From NCBI GenBank assembly GCA_045636125.1, contig JAZTWX010000017.1, positions 1-64,000 of the forward strand: 64,000 nucleotides of DNA. Reading direction: 5' to 3'. The position numbers and the translations under genes are program-made. The DNA is from HGM04593 sp045636125 (GTDB taxonomy: Bacteria; Bacteroidota; Bacteroidia; Bacteroidales; Bacteroidaceae). The notes beneath the pieces were generated by a model, which saw only the letters and a list, made by a program, of their open reading frames with translations, searched no databases and was not told where the DNA came from. How positions within the stretch are numbered: the stretch's first letter is position 1; the number at the start of each line of letters is the position of its first letter. Below are positions 43,187 to 52,427 of the stretch, piece after piece.

Positions 43187-43648
43187 ATGAAAAAAATCCT
43201 TTTTTTAATGTTGGCAGTAGCATTCTCTTTTGCCACATATGCCCAGAACAGGCCCGTGGGTGAACGCCGTAAATTTACACCCGAAGAGACCGCAATGTCG
43301 CGCACACAAAGATTGCACGAGGCTGTGCAGCTCGACAGCGTACAGTTCCAGGCAATTTTCCTCATGAATTATTCCGATGCTGTTGCAATGCAGGACAGTC
43401 TGCAGGCTGGCCGGGAGCGCCGCGAGCAGATGAAGAAAGAGGGCAAGCGCCCCGAGCGCGTTCAGCCCACCGAGGAGGAGATGCGCGTGCGCAAGGAGAT
43501 AATGGAGAAACGTCGCGCTCTGCGCAATGAGCAGATGAAGCAGATTCTCACCCCCGAGCAGTTTGAAAAATATACCGACTATATGAAAAAGAGCAGCGAG
43601 CGTATGCGTGCAGGTGGTCCTCGTCGTGGCCGTGCGCCTCGCCATTAA
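43187..43648 (+). CDS. small periplasmic helical protein (Spy/DUF4890-like)
   Basis: 153 residues with signal peptide (MKKILFLMLAVAFSFATYAQ). The mature part is strongly charged and helical (ERREQMKKEGKRPERVQP, KRRALRNEQMKQILTPEQFEKYT) and ends in arginine-rich RRGRAPRH. It resembles Spy/CpxP-type periplasmic proteins or DUF4890; the family is not certain. Follows lolD, maybe an envelope chaperone role (inference). It ends at a terminator. Confidence 0.68.
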   Translation: MKKILFLMLAVAFSFATYAQNRPVGERRKFTPEETAMSRTQRLHEAVQLDSVQFQAIFLMNYSDAVAMQDSLQAGRERREQMKKEGKRPERVQPTEEEMRVRKEIMEKRRALRNEQMKQILTPEQFEKYTDYMKKSSERMRAGGPRRGRAPRH

Positions 43649-43675
43649 TGCGTTGCGTTGCTGCTGAATAAGCTA

Positions 43676-43712
43676 AAAGAGGGCTGTTTGTTTCGCAAAT
43701 AGCCCTCTTTTT
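43676..43712 (+). terminator. terminator upstream of the ABC-F gene
   Basis: AAAGAGGGCT and AGCCCTCTTT with a 15-base loop, followed by TT. Confidence 0.75.
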
Positions 43713-43722
43713 CGTATCTTCG
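43692..43722 (+). promoter_or_regulatory. near-consensus promoter for the ABC-F gene
   Basis: TTCG, 19 bases, TATCTTCG (43715-43722), one mismatch in each box, 19 bases before the ATG at 43742. The -33 box lies in the loop of the preceding terminator. Confidence 0.45.
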
Positions 43723-43741
43723 CATTCCAAACAGAAACAGT

Positions 43742-45607
43742 ATGGCGATAGATTTGCAAATAGAAGGCGTGTCAAAGAGCTTTGGCGACAGGGAATTGTT
43801 CAGCCAAATATCTTTTGCCATAGAGGAGCGTCAGCGCGTGGGAATAATTGCGCGCAACGGCAAGGGCAAGAGCACGCTGCTTAAAATAATTGCGGGCGAT
43901 GAACCTTGCGACGAGGGCAAAATAACGCTCCGCAGCGGCATAAGGGTGGGGTATCTTGAACAGGAACCTCATTTCGACGAGAACCTCTCGGTGATAGAGG
44001 CCTGCCTGCAGCGCAACAGCGAAAAGGCTGGTGTTATTGCGCGTTACGAACGTGCGGTGGACGCTGGCGACAATGCGGCGCTTTCTCACCTTATGGAGGA
44101 GATGGACCGCCTCGACGCGTGGGATTACGAGAACCGTGCAAAGCAGGTGCTCGGCAAGCTTAAAATATCGCGTTTCGACCAGCCTGTGAAGGAACTTTCG
44201 GGTGGCCAGAAGAAACGTGTGGCTCTTGCGGCTGTGCTCATTGAACAGCCCGAACTTATGATTCTCGATGAGCCCACCAACCACCTTGACATTGAAATGG
44301 TCGAGTGGCTCGAAGAGTATCTCTCGCGCCTCACCGGCAGTCTCCTGATGGTTACTCACGACCGCTATTTCCTCGACAACGTGTGCAACGAGATAATTGA
44401 GATTGACGACTGCGGAATATACCGCTACAAAGGAAATTACAGCTATTTCCTGCAGAGACGCGAAGAGCGCTTGCAGAACAAGGCTGCCGAAACAGCCCGC
44501 GCCCGCAACCTCCTGCGCAAGGAACTCGACTGGATGCGCCGTCAGCCGCAGGCACGTGCCCACAAGGCAAAATACCGCATAGATGCCTTCTACAAACTCG
44601 AAGAAAAAGCCGCCGCAATGCGCGACGACGGCCGTGTGTCGCTCGATGTCAAGGCGCAATATATAGGCAACAAGATATTTGTGATGCGCGCTCTCAACAA
44701 GGCTTTTCCCGGCAAGGTGATAACAAAGGATTTCTACTACACCTTTGCCCGTTACGAAAAGCTGGGAATTGCGGGCAGCAACGGCACGGGAAAATCCACC
44801 TTCATAAAAATGCTGCTCGGCCGTGTGCAGCCCGACAGCGGCACTATTGAGGTGGGCGAAACGGTCAAGTGGGGCTATTACAGCCAGGACGGCCTTTCGT
44901 TCAACGACGATATGAAGGTTATTGATGTTGTGAAGAACATTGCCGAATTCATCCCCGTGGGCGGTAAAATGCTGTCGGCGTCGCAGTTTCTGCAACATTT
45001 CCTCTTCTCGCCCGAAAAGCAATATAGCTACGTGTGCAAGCTCAGCGGTGGAGAAAAACGTCGCCTTTACCTGTGCACCGTGCTCATGAGCAACCCCAAT
45101 TTCCTTGTGCTCGACGAGCCCACAAACGACCTCGACATTGAAACCCTGCAGGTGCTCGAAGAGTATTTGAGCGACTTTAAGGGGTGCGTCATAGTGGTCA
45201 GCCACGACCGCTACTTTATGGACAAGGTTGTTGACCACCTTTTTGTGTTCAATGGCGAGGGCGATATAAAGGACTTCCCCGGCAATTACACCGACTACCG
45301 CGACTGGCGCGAGGAGGAACGTGCCGCAACTGCCGAAAAGAGCAGCGCAAAGGCACAGCCTGCAAAGCAGAGCTATCGCAACGAGGATAAGCGCAAGCTC
45401 ACCTTCAAGGAGAAACGCGAGTATGAGGCTCTCGAAGGGGAAATAATGGCTCTCGAAGAGGAAAAAGCCGCGCTCGAAGCCGAAATGTGCAGCGGCGCCC
45501 TCTCCAACGATGCGTTGATGGAAAAATCGAAACGCATAGGTGAGGTAATGGAACTTATAGACACAAAAACCCTCCGCTGGCTCGAATTGAGCGAGATTGC
45601 AGGGTAA
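43742..45607 (+). CDS. ABC-F family ATPase (Uup-like)
   Basis: 621 residues, two ABC modules without membrane segments. Module 1: Walker A ARNGKGKST, signature LSGGQKKRVALA, Walker B LMILDEPTNHLD. A charged linker (about 230-285) separates it from module 2: AGSNGTGKST, LSGGEKRRLYL, LVLDEPTNDLD. A coiled-coil C-terminal tail (about 530-621) points to the Uup subfamily, which acts on stalled ribosomes or in DNA-repair-linked processes. The first Walker A has KGKS instead of AGKS. Resistance-type ABC-F members are possible but the Uup tail argues against them. Confidence 0.9.
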   Translation: MAIDLQIEGVSKSFGDRELFSQISFAIEERQRVGIIARNGKGKSTLLKIIAGDEPCDEGKITLRSGIRVGYLEQEPHFDENLSVIEACLQRNSEKAGVIARYERAVDAGDNAALSHLMEEMDRLDAWDYENRAKQVLGKLKISRFDQPVKELSGGQKKRVALAAVLIEQPELMILDEPTNHLDIEMVEWLEEYLSRLTGSLLMVTHDRYFLDNVCNEIIEIDDCGIYRYKGNYSYFLQRREERLQNKAAETARARNLLRKELDWMRRQPQARAHKAKYRIDAFYKLEEKAAAMRDDGRVSLDVKAQYIGNKIFVMRALNKAFPGKVITKDFYYTFARYEKLGIAGSNGTGKSTFIKMLLGRVQPDSGTIEVGETVKWGYYSQDGLSFNDDMKVIDVVKNIAEFIPVGGKMLSASQFLQHFLFSPEKQYSYVCKLSGGEKRRLYLCTVLMSNPNFLVLDEPTNDLDIETLQVLEEYLSDFKGCVIVVSHDRYFMDKVVDHLFVFNGEGDIKDFPGNYTDYRDWREEERAATAEKSSAKAQPAKQSYRNEDKRKLTFKEKREYEALEGEIMALEEEKAALEAEMCSGALSNDALMEKSKRIGEVMELIDTKTLRWLELSEIAG

Positions 45608-45695
45608 AGAGCTCCCCTTCGGAACAAAAGAGAACCATAAATAATTATATATAGATATAATCCCACGGCTGCACGCAGCCTGTAAACCGAAAAAT

Positions 45696-46439
45696 ATGAG
45701 TGAAAATTTGAAAATAGACCGTTTCCCCTATTATGCCGAAACGTTTACCGTAGATAAAATGGGCCGAGTACGTCCCACCACATTGTGCAACCAGATGCTC
45801 ACCTGCGGCGGCCGCCACGGCGAGGCGCGAGGCTTTGGAGCGACAAGCACGCTTGGTTGGGTACTTGCGCGTATGGCCCTCCACATCGACCGCCTGCCCG
45901 CTTGGCGCGAGAGTTATTACATTGAAACGTGGGTGCGCAACCTCTATCACGGCTTTACCGACCGTTGCATAAGGGTTGTCGACGAGGATGGCAACGTTAT
46001 TGCATCGTTGCTGGCTACCTTTGCGCTAATGAACCTTGAAACCCGCACATCGGTCGACCTTAACGGCGACATAGGCAACCGCCTGCTCGAATGTGTGTTG
46101 CCCGACGAGCCTTTTGCCATAAATCGCATCCCGGCGATAAACCGTACACCGGTGGAAGAAATTACCTTCAGCCGTCGCCCGCAGTACAGCGACGTCGATA
46201 TCAACGGTCATATGAACAGCGTGCGTACGCTCGAACATATTTTCGACCATTTTCCCCTCCATTATATGGATACACACAACGTTACCGACCTTGTTGTGAG
46301 TTATATGCAGGAGGGAGCAGCCTGCGAGGAGCTTGCTTACGGCATTAAGGAGGTTGGCGAAAATCACTACGTTGCGCAGGTCACCAAGGAGAACGGTAAG
46401 GTGGCGTCGAAGTGTGAAATTAAATTTGTTTCGATATAA
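45696..46439 (+). CDS. acyl-ACP thioesterase (FatA-like)
   Basis: 247 residues, a double hotdog thioesterase of the plant FatA and bacterial type. It releases fatty acids from acyl-ACP. Features are the N-terminal hotdog with GATSTLGWVLARM, WVRNLYHGFTDRCIRV, and the second with YSDVDINGHMNSVRTLEHI, which carries the conserved Asp/Asn/His of the active site. Length is close to bacterial homologues. It stands alone and ends at a terminator. Confidence 0.88.
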   Translation: MSENLKIDRFPYYAETFTVDKMGRVRPTTLCNQMLTCGGRHGEARGFGATSTLGWVLARMALHIDRLPAWRESYYIETWVRNLYHGFTDRCIRVVDEDGNVIASLLATFALMNLETRTSVDLNGDIGNRLLECVLPDEPFAINRIPAINRTPVEEITFSRRPQYSDVDINGHMNSVRTLEHIFDHFPLHYMDTHNVTDLVVSYMQEGAACEELAYGIKEVGENHYVAQVTKENGKVASKCEIKFVSI

Positions 46440-46441
46440 AC

Positions 46442-46470
46442 AACAGAGGCTGCAAATTGCAGCCTCTGTT
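46442..46470 (+). terminator. terminator after the thioesterase
   Basis: AACAGAGGCTGCAA and TTGCAGCCTCTGTT with a one-base centre, followed by ATTTTTC. Convergent with the RND operon. Confidence 0.8.
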
Positions 46471-46523
46471 ATTTTTCTCTTTCTCGCAAGAAGGCACGGT
46501 GCAGGCGTTTGCCGCCCTTTGTA

Positions 46524-49500
46524 TCAGTTGTTTTCTTGTGGTTTTTTCTTGCGCAATTTCTCTTCGAGCGTCTGCATCCATTCGTACCAGTTGGGGATGT
46601 AGAGCGTGGCAATAACCGTGTTGAGCAACATTCCAAAAACCACTGCCGCACCAAGCGAGAGGCGGGCGTTAGCGCCTGCTCCGCCTGCAAAAAGCAGTGG
46701 CATAACACCCAGCACAAAGGCGAAAGAGGTCATTAATATGGGGCGCAGACGTACGTGCCCGGCCTCGGCTGCACTGTTTCGTATGCTGTTGCCGCCGGCG
46801 CGAAAATCGCGCGCAAATTCCACAATCAGAATGCCGTTCTTTGCGCTGAGGGCTATGAGCAGTATTATTCCCACCTGCGTGTATACGCTCACAGGAATAT
46901 CGAATAACCAGCAGCCGGCAATTGCTCCAAGCAGGGCTACGGGCACGCCTGTGATTGCGGCAACGGGGCTTGTCCAGCTCTCGTACTGTGCGGCCAGCAC
47001 AAGGTAGGCCACGAGAATTGCTATTGCAAATATTATTGCGGTGCTGCTGCCGGCCTTCTTCTCCTGGTAGGCAACGCCTGTCCATTCGTAACCGAATTCC
47101 TGCCCAACCTCGTCGGCGAAAAGCTGTTCCACTTCGTTCATAGCCTCGCTTGTGCTGTATCCTTGCGATACGTTGCAGGTAACGGCTGCGCTGTTGTACA
47201 TATTGTAGCGCCCCATCTGGTCCACTCCAAGAATCTCTTCTACTGTGATAAAACTGCTGAAAGGAACCATTTGCCCTTTGTTGTTGGCAAGGCTCAGCTG
47301 TAACACGTTGTCGATAACCTTCTGGCTCTTTTCGCCCGCAGCCATCTTTACCTGCCATATTCGGCCGAGCATCACAAAATCGTTCACATATATCGCGCCC
47401 ATATAGTAGCTGAGTGTAGAAAGCACGTTGCCCATATCGAGTCCCATTGATATTGCTTTTTCACGGTCGATATTCAGGAAATATTGCGGAACATCGGCCT
47501 CGTAGGAGCTGTTCATGCTCTCCACGGCGGGGGCCTTCTGCTGTGCCGCCATAAGTGCATCTATTGCCTTTTGAAGCTCGGTCGTTCCAAGCGCCTTGCG
47601 GTCCTCTACCTGCAATTGCAGGCCTCCCACGTTGCCTATTCCCGGTATTGCGGGCGGCACTATGGCAAAGCACTGTGCCTCTTCAATCTCCACGTAAGCC
47701 TGGCGGTTGAAACGCTCCACAATGGCTGCGGCCTTCTGCTCTTTCTCTTTTCTCTCGCTCCAGTCTTTCAGCACCACAAATACACTGGCGGCGTTGCTCT
47801 GCTGGCCGTTGTTGAGTATGCTGTAACCGCTTATGCTTATGTTAGTTTTAACTTCGGGGTACGACGAGACAATCTTTTCAACCTTTGCGGCAACCTTTTC
47901 GGTGCGGCTCAACGAGGCGGCCGGTGGCAGCTGCACGGCAATTATAAAATAGCCGTCATCTTCGTCGGGGATAAAGGTTGTGGGCCACGCGCCGAACATA
48001 TAAAGTGCCAGCAACGACAGTGCGGCAAACGTTCCGCCGGCCACCCACGCCTTGCGCAGCAGAAAGGAGACTGCGTGGTCGTAGTAGCGCTGCAGGGCTT
48101 TGTAGCCCTTGTTGAAACCCCTGAAGAACCACCCCTCTTTCCTCTCGCTTGTGGGGCGAAGCAGCAGCGCACACAGTGCGGGGGTGAGCGTGAGTGAGTT
48201 GAAGCCGCTGAGCAGTGTTGCGGTGGCAATTGTGAGTGCAAATTGCTTGTAGAGCTGCCCCGAAATACCGCTGATCATTGTGGTGGGGATGAACACTGCC
48301 ATCATCACAAGTACCACTCCCACAATGGGCCCCGAAATTTCGTCCATAGCCTTTTCGGTAGCTTCGCGCGGCGACAGCTTCTCCTCGTCGAGTATGCGTG
48401 TGGCATTTTCCACCACCACAATGGCGTCGTCCACCACAATGGCAATTGCAAGGATGAGGCCGAAGAGCGACAGCGTGTTTATGGAAAAGCCCAGCAGCAA
48501 CATCACCGCAAGCGTGCCAATGAGCGACACGGGAATTGTGAGGCAGGGGATGAGCGTTGCCCTCCAGTTCTGCAAAAAGAGGAAAATCACAAGAATTACA
48601 AGCACCGTTGTCTCCAGTAGCGTGAAAAGCACCTCTTCAATGGAACTGCGCATAACATCGGTGGTGTCGAGCGCAATCTGGTATTCTACTCCCGGTGGAA
48701 AGTTCGTGCCAAGTTCATCCATCTTCTCGCGCACAGCTTTTGAAACGGCAAGCGAGCTCGACCCCGGCAGTTGATACACGGCAAGAGCGGCGGTGGGCTT
48801 TCCGCGGAGCCGCGATGAGGATGCGTACGTTTCGCTGCCAATCTCAATTTCAGCAATATCGCGCAGGCGCAGCATCTCAACACCGTTGCTCCTTATCACA
48901 ATGTCGGCAAACTCCTCGGCGTCGCGCAGCCTTCCACGCACGTTGAGCGTGTATTGAAAAGCGTTGTCGGCTCCCTCACCGATTGTCTGTCCCACATATC
49001 CCGCCGAAATTGCAAGGTTCTGCTTCGATATTGCCGAATATACCTCGGCGGGAGAAATTCCGCGTATGCGCATTGCCTCGGGGTCGAGCCACACGCGCAT
49101 AGAGTAGTTACCTGCGCCCATAATGTTTACCGAACCCACTCCCGGGGTGCGTGTGAGCTGGTCGACAATCTGTAGCTCGGCGTAGTTCGAAAGGTAGAGC
49201 TGGTTGTAGGTGCTGTCGCCCGTGAGGGTGATGAAAAGTACTACGTTCGACGACTGCTTCTGCACCGTAACACCTTGTTGCACAACCTCCGACGGTAGTG
49301 AGTTCATCGCAATGTTCACCCTGTTCTGTACGAGCACGGTTGCCATATCAATGTCGGTGCCCACTTCAAAGGTTACTGTGAGGCGGTAGGTTCCTGCCGA
49401 TGAGCTTGTGGAGCTCATATAAATCATATTATCGACGCCGTTCACCTGTTGCTCTATGGGAATTCCCACTGTCTGCGCAATTGTTTCGGCATTTGCGCCG

Positions 49501-49655
49501 GGGTATATTGCGTTCACCTGCACCGTGGGTGGGGTTATCGACGGGTATTGGTCAATGGGGAGCACGAAGAGTGATATGCCACCGGCTACAAGCAACAGCA
49601 GGGATAGTACCGATGCGAATATGGGGCGTTCTATAAAGAATTTCGGGAAATTCAT
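46524..49655 (-). CDS. RND multidrug efflux pump, inner-membrane permease (AcrB-like)
   Basis: 1043 residues, HAE1-type RND permease. About 12 membrane spans with two large periplasmic loops. FIERPIFASVLSLLLLVAGG at the N terminus, IVVDDAIVVVENATRIL in TM4 (proton-relay Asp pair), and LSAKNGILIVEFARD near the C terminus are diagnostic. The pump moves drugs, detergents or bile-like compounds from periplasm or membrane outward. Third gene of the operon after OMF and adaptor; the gap to the adaptor is 28 bases. Confidence 0.95.
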   Translation of the reverse strand: MNFPKFFIERPIFASVLSLLLLVAGGISLFVLPIDQYPSITPPTVQVNAIYPGANAETIAQTVGIPIEQQVNGVDNMIYMSSTSSSAGTYRLTVTFEVGTDIDMATVLVQNRVNIAMNSLPSEVVQQGVTVQKQSSNVVLFITLTGDSTYNQLYLSNYAELQIVDQLTRTPGVGSVNIMGAGNYSMRVWLDPEAMRIRGISPAEVYSAISKQNLAISAGYVGQTIGEGADNAFQYTLNVRGRLRDAEEFADIVIRSNGVEMLRLRDIAEIEIGSETYASSSRLRGKPTAALAVYQLPGSSSLAVSKAVREKMDELGTNFPPGVEYQIALDTTDVMRSSIEEVLFTLLETTVLVILVIFLFLQNWRATLIPCLTIPVSLIGTLAVMLLLGFSINTLSLFGLILAIAIVVDDAIVVVENATRILDEEKLSPREATEKAMDEISGPIVGVVLVMMAVFIPTTMISGISGQLYKQFALTIATATLLSGFNSLTLTPALCALLLRPTSERKEGWFFRGFNKGYKALQRYYDHAVSFLLRKAWVAGGTFAALSLLALYMFGAWPTTFIPDEDDGYFIIAVQLPPAASLSRTEKVAAKVEKIVSSYPEVKTNISISGYSILNNGQQSNAASVFVVLKDWSERKEKEQKAAAIVERFNRQAYVEIEEAQCFAIVPPAIPGIGNVGGLQLQVEDRKALGTTELQKAIDALMAAQQKAPAVESMNSSYEADVPQYFLNIDREKAISMGLDMGNVLSTLSYYMGAIYVNDFVMLGRIWQVKMAAGEKSQKVIDNVLQLSLANNKGQMVPFSSFITVEEILGVDQMGRYNMYNSAAVTCNVSQGYSTSEAMNEVEQLFADEVGQEFGYEWTGVAYQEKKAGSSTAIIFAIAILVAYLVLAAQYESWTSPVAAITGVPVALLGAIAGCWLFDIPVSVYTQVGIILLIALSAKNGILIVEFARDFRAGGNSIRNSAAEAGHVRLRPILMTSFAFVLGVMPLLFAGGAGANARLSLGAAVVFGMLLNTVIATLYIPNWYEWMQTLEEKLRKKKPQENN

Positions 49656-49683
49656 AATTGTTGCTTTTTGGGGTGGGTTGGCG

Positions 49684-50793
49684 TTACATTTTTTCTCTCT
49701 CCATAATGGGGGTTACGGGCATCCCGTTGCGCACTTTAAGCAGGGCTTTTGTAACATATTTTTCATTAGGCTCAATGCCGCTTGTCACCAACCGCAGCGT
49801 GTCGTCGACAAGGTTACCCGTTTCAATGCTGCGGTATTGTACAATGTTGCTGTCGCTCACAATGTAAAGATATTTCCCAAGCTGGTCGGTGCCTATTGCG
49901 GCATCCTTCACAAGAATTCCGTCGGCAATCTTTTCGTAGGGGAGCACCACGCTTATGTAGCTGCCCGGCTTGAGGAAAAAGTTGCCGTTGTCGAGCTCGG
50001 CACGCACGCGCAATGTTCCCGTGCTTAGATTGATGTCGGGCGACAAGTAATCCATTTTTGCCTTCCAACGGTAATACTTTTCGTTGCCCAAGGTAAAGGT
50101 TATATACTCCTCCTTGCCCACAACGTCGCTGCGCTTCTGCTGGTTTATCCATTGGTTGTCGCCAATATCGAAGTGGGCATACATTTTGTTGTCCTTGTAC
50201 ATTTTGCACAGTTCCACAGGGCTTGCCGCTCCCGGGATATATGTGCCGATGGAGTGGTTCTCAATGCCCGCAACGCCGTCTACCGGTGCTTTCACATAGC
50301 AGTAGCCGAGGTTGGTGCGTGCCGTGCTCAATGCTGCACGGGCATTGCTCACTTGTGCCTCGTAGCTCTTTACATTGCTTTTGGCTTGCAGGAACTCTAT
50401 CTGGCTCACAGCGTCGCTCTCTATGGCCTGTTGCATGCGCTCGTAGTTGCTGCGGGCATATTCGAGCCCCGCTTCGGCGGTTTTAAGTGCAGCTTCGGCC
50501 TGTGCGACGGCATTTTCGTAGAGCGTGGGCTCCACCACAAAAAGTATGTCGCCTTTTTTCACTCGGCTGCCGGCCGTGTAGTTCTGTTTTATGAGCGTGC
50601 CGCTTGCCCGCCCCACAATTGATATTGTGGCGTCGGCCTCGAGGTAGCCGGGGTATTCGCGCGTGAGGGTTACCTCGCGCACAATGGGGGTGGAAACTTC
50701 CACGGGAATTGCAGCCGTGGGTGCGGTCTCTTTGTCGCCGCTGTGGCAGGCGGCTGTTGCAGCCACCGTTGCCATAAGGAACAGTCTTTTCAT
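49684..50793 (-). CDS. RND efflux periplasmic adaptor (lipoprotein)
   Basis: 369 residues from ATG 50793, chosen because it opens a lipoprotein signal MKRLFLMATVAATAAC; an alternative ATG at 50820 overlaps the OMF stop. MFP-family layout: a barrel-sandwich lipoyl part (EYPGYLEADATISIVGRASG, ...GYCYVKAPVDGVAG), a central helical hairpin (AALKTAEAGLEYARSNYERMQQ) and a beta-barrel (VVLPYEKIADGILVKDAAIG). It bridges the inner pump to the outer-membrane channel. Second gene of the operon. Confidence 0.92.
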   Translation of the reverse strand: MKRLFLMATVAATAACHSGDKETAPTAAIPVEVSTPIVREVTLTREYPGYLEADATISIVGRASGTLIKQNYTAGSRVKKGDILFVVEPTLYENAVAQAEAALKTAEAGLEYARSNYERMQQAIESDAVSQIEFLQAKSNVKSYEAQVSNARAALSTARTNLGYCYVKAPVDGVAGIENHSIGTYIPGAASPVELCKMYKDNKMYAHFDIGDNQWINQQKRSDVVGKEEYITFTLGNEKYYRWKAKMDYLSPDINLSTGTLRVRAELDNGNFFLKPGSYISVVLPYEKIADGILVKDAAIGTDQLGKYLYIVSDSNIVQYRSIETGNLVDDTLRLVTSGIEPNEKYVTKALLKVRNGMPVTPIMEREKM

Positions 50794-50813
50794 ATAGTGC
50801 TTCTTGTTGATTT

Positions 50814-52205
50814 TTACCATCCGCCGCCCAATGCCTCGTAGAGCTGTACAAGGTATATGAGCGAGGCTCCCTGTGCCTGCACAAGGCGGTCCTGATAATT
50901 GAGAAGGGTGCGCTGTGCGTCGAGCACGCTCTGGAATTGCGCAAGCCCTTGCTTGTAGAGTTCAAGTGAGAGGGTGAGCGTTTCGCTGCTCTGGTTCACA
51001 GCCTCTTTAATGCTCACAATCTCTGTTATTGAGTTCTTGTAGTTGCTCATAGCTGTTTCAACCTCCTGCATCGCGGTGAGCACGCTGCTGTTGAATGCGA
51101 TGATGCTCTGCTCGAGTGCAGCCCGTGCCTCACGGGTGGCATTTGCGCTTTTCCCACCGTTGAAAATGTTCCATTTTATGGTGGGCGCAATTTCCCAGGT
51201 GAGGCTGCGTGAGTGGGGTAGCTCTTTGGGTTTGTCGGCGGCGTAACCAATTGAGCCTGTGAGGTAAAAGGCCGGCAGCCAGTCGCGCTTGCTTGCACCC
51301 AGTGCAGCCGCGTAGGACTCAATCTCCCTCTCAGCCTGTCTTATGTCGGGCCTGCGCCGCAGCAGGTTACCCGGCACGCCCAACGCCAGTGGCTCTATGT
51401 ACGACGGCAGGGTGGTTGCAGCGGTGAGCCCGGTGAGCTGCTGTGGGTAGCAGCCCAGCAATGTTGCAAGGGTGTTGCGGTAGCCGTCTATGGCAGCCTG
51501 CATCGCGGGAATCTGCGCTCGGGTGTTGTAGTAGACCGACCGCGACTGGGCCACATCGAGCTTCGACGCAAGGCCGCTGTTGTAGCGCGCTGTCACAATG
51601 TTCATAATCTCCTTTTGCGACTCCACATTGCTGCGCAGAACCTCGAGCCGTGCAAGGCTCTCGCGCAGTGAAAACCAATTGGTTGCAACGCTCGCGCAGA
51701 GAGCGGTCATCACAGCGCGGTACTCCTCCTCGGTTGCTTGAAAAAGCCGTTTCTGTGCCTTTGCGCGCATATATATGCTCCCGAAAACATCCATCTGCCA
51801 ACTTGCGCTTACACCCCCGCTGAAATAGCCGTCCCAGCTCTCGCGGTAGAGTGTCTGCGCGGTGTTACCGCTGCTTTTGGCACGTTGCCAGCCGGCCGAA
51901 AGGTCAACGGTGGGGTAGAGGTTGCCTTGCGCCTGCCGCCACTGTGCTTTTGCACGCTTTATGTTTTCTATTGCGCCAAGCACCTGAAAATTGCGCGTAA
52001 CGGCAATGTTTATGAGCGAGTCGAGCGTGGCATCTTCGAAATTTCTCCACCAAAGGTCGTCGGCCGGCATTTTCTGCTCGAAAAACTCTCCGTCGGCGGC
52101 CCAATCTTTTGGCAGTGGTGTACGCAGGTAATTTGCGCCATCTTGTGCGGTCACGCTCATTGTGGCAATGGCGCAAACGAGTGGAATTGTGAATAACTTT
52201 TGCAT
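50814..52205 (-). CDS. RND efflux outer-membrane channel (TolC/OprM family)
   Basis: 463 residues from ATG 52205 with a signal peptide (MQKLFTIPLVCAIATMSVTA) and no lipobox. The two-fold OEP repeat is visible: LINIAVTRNFQVLGAIENIK, ASWQMDVFGSIYMRAKAQ, LAALLGCYPQQ-like block (TLATLLGCYP), LLRRRPDIRQAEREI and IKWNIFNGGKSANATREAR. It is the outer-membrane channel of the tripartite pump. As first gene, before adaptor and pump, it gives the less usual OMF-adaptor-pump order. Confidence 0.93.
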   Translation of the reverse strand: MQKLFTIPLVCAIATMSVTAQDGANYLRTPLPKDWAADGEFFEQKMPADDLWWRNFEDATLDSLINIAVTRNFQVLGAIENIKRAKAQWRQAQGNLYPTVDLSAGWQRAKSSGNTAQTLYRESWDGYFSGGVSASWQMDVFGSIYMRAKAQKRLFQATEEEYRAVMTALCASVATNWFSLRESLARLEVLRSNVESQKEIMNIVTARYNSGLASKLDVAQSRSVYYNTRAQIPAMQAAIDGYRNTLATLLGCYPQQLTGLTAATTLPSYIEPLALGVPGNLLRRRPDIRQAEREIESYAAALGASKRDWLPAFYLTGSIGYAADKPKELPHSRSLTWEIAPTIKWNIFNGGKSANATREARAALEQSIIAFNSSVLTAMQEVETAMSNYKNSITEIVSIKEAVNQSSETLTLSLELYKQGLAQFQSVLDAQRTLLNYQDRLVQAQGASLIYLVQLYEALGGGW

Positions 52206-52337
52206 AAGCTGTGAATTTTTACGTAGTAACACATTGCCTCGCGGTTATGTTTTTGCGTTTTCTGCTCAAAAAACAGGCTTTTTGCGGCGTCAATCTTTCT
52301 ATTTCCTCGCGCGAGCGCGATTTTAGCCCCTCGCGCA

Positions 52338-52368
52338 TTTGAATTTTTACAAACAATTTATAACTTTG
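52338..52368 (+). promoter_or_regulatory. consensus promoter of the etfB operon
   Basis: TTTG (52338-52341), 19 bases, TAACTTTG (52361-52368). Exact match; leader about 53 bases to etfB. It drives an eight-gene run up to 61162. Confidence 0.8.
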
Positions 52369-52427
52369 CACAGAATAGGCTTTTGCCGTTGAAGTGGAAA
52401 AAGCCTGTTGTAAATAACCAATAAAGT

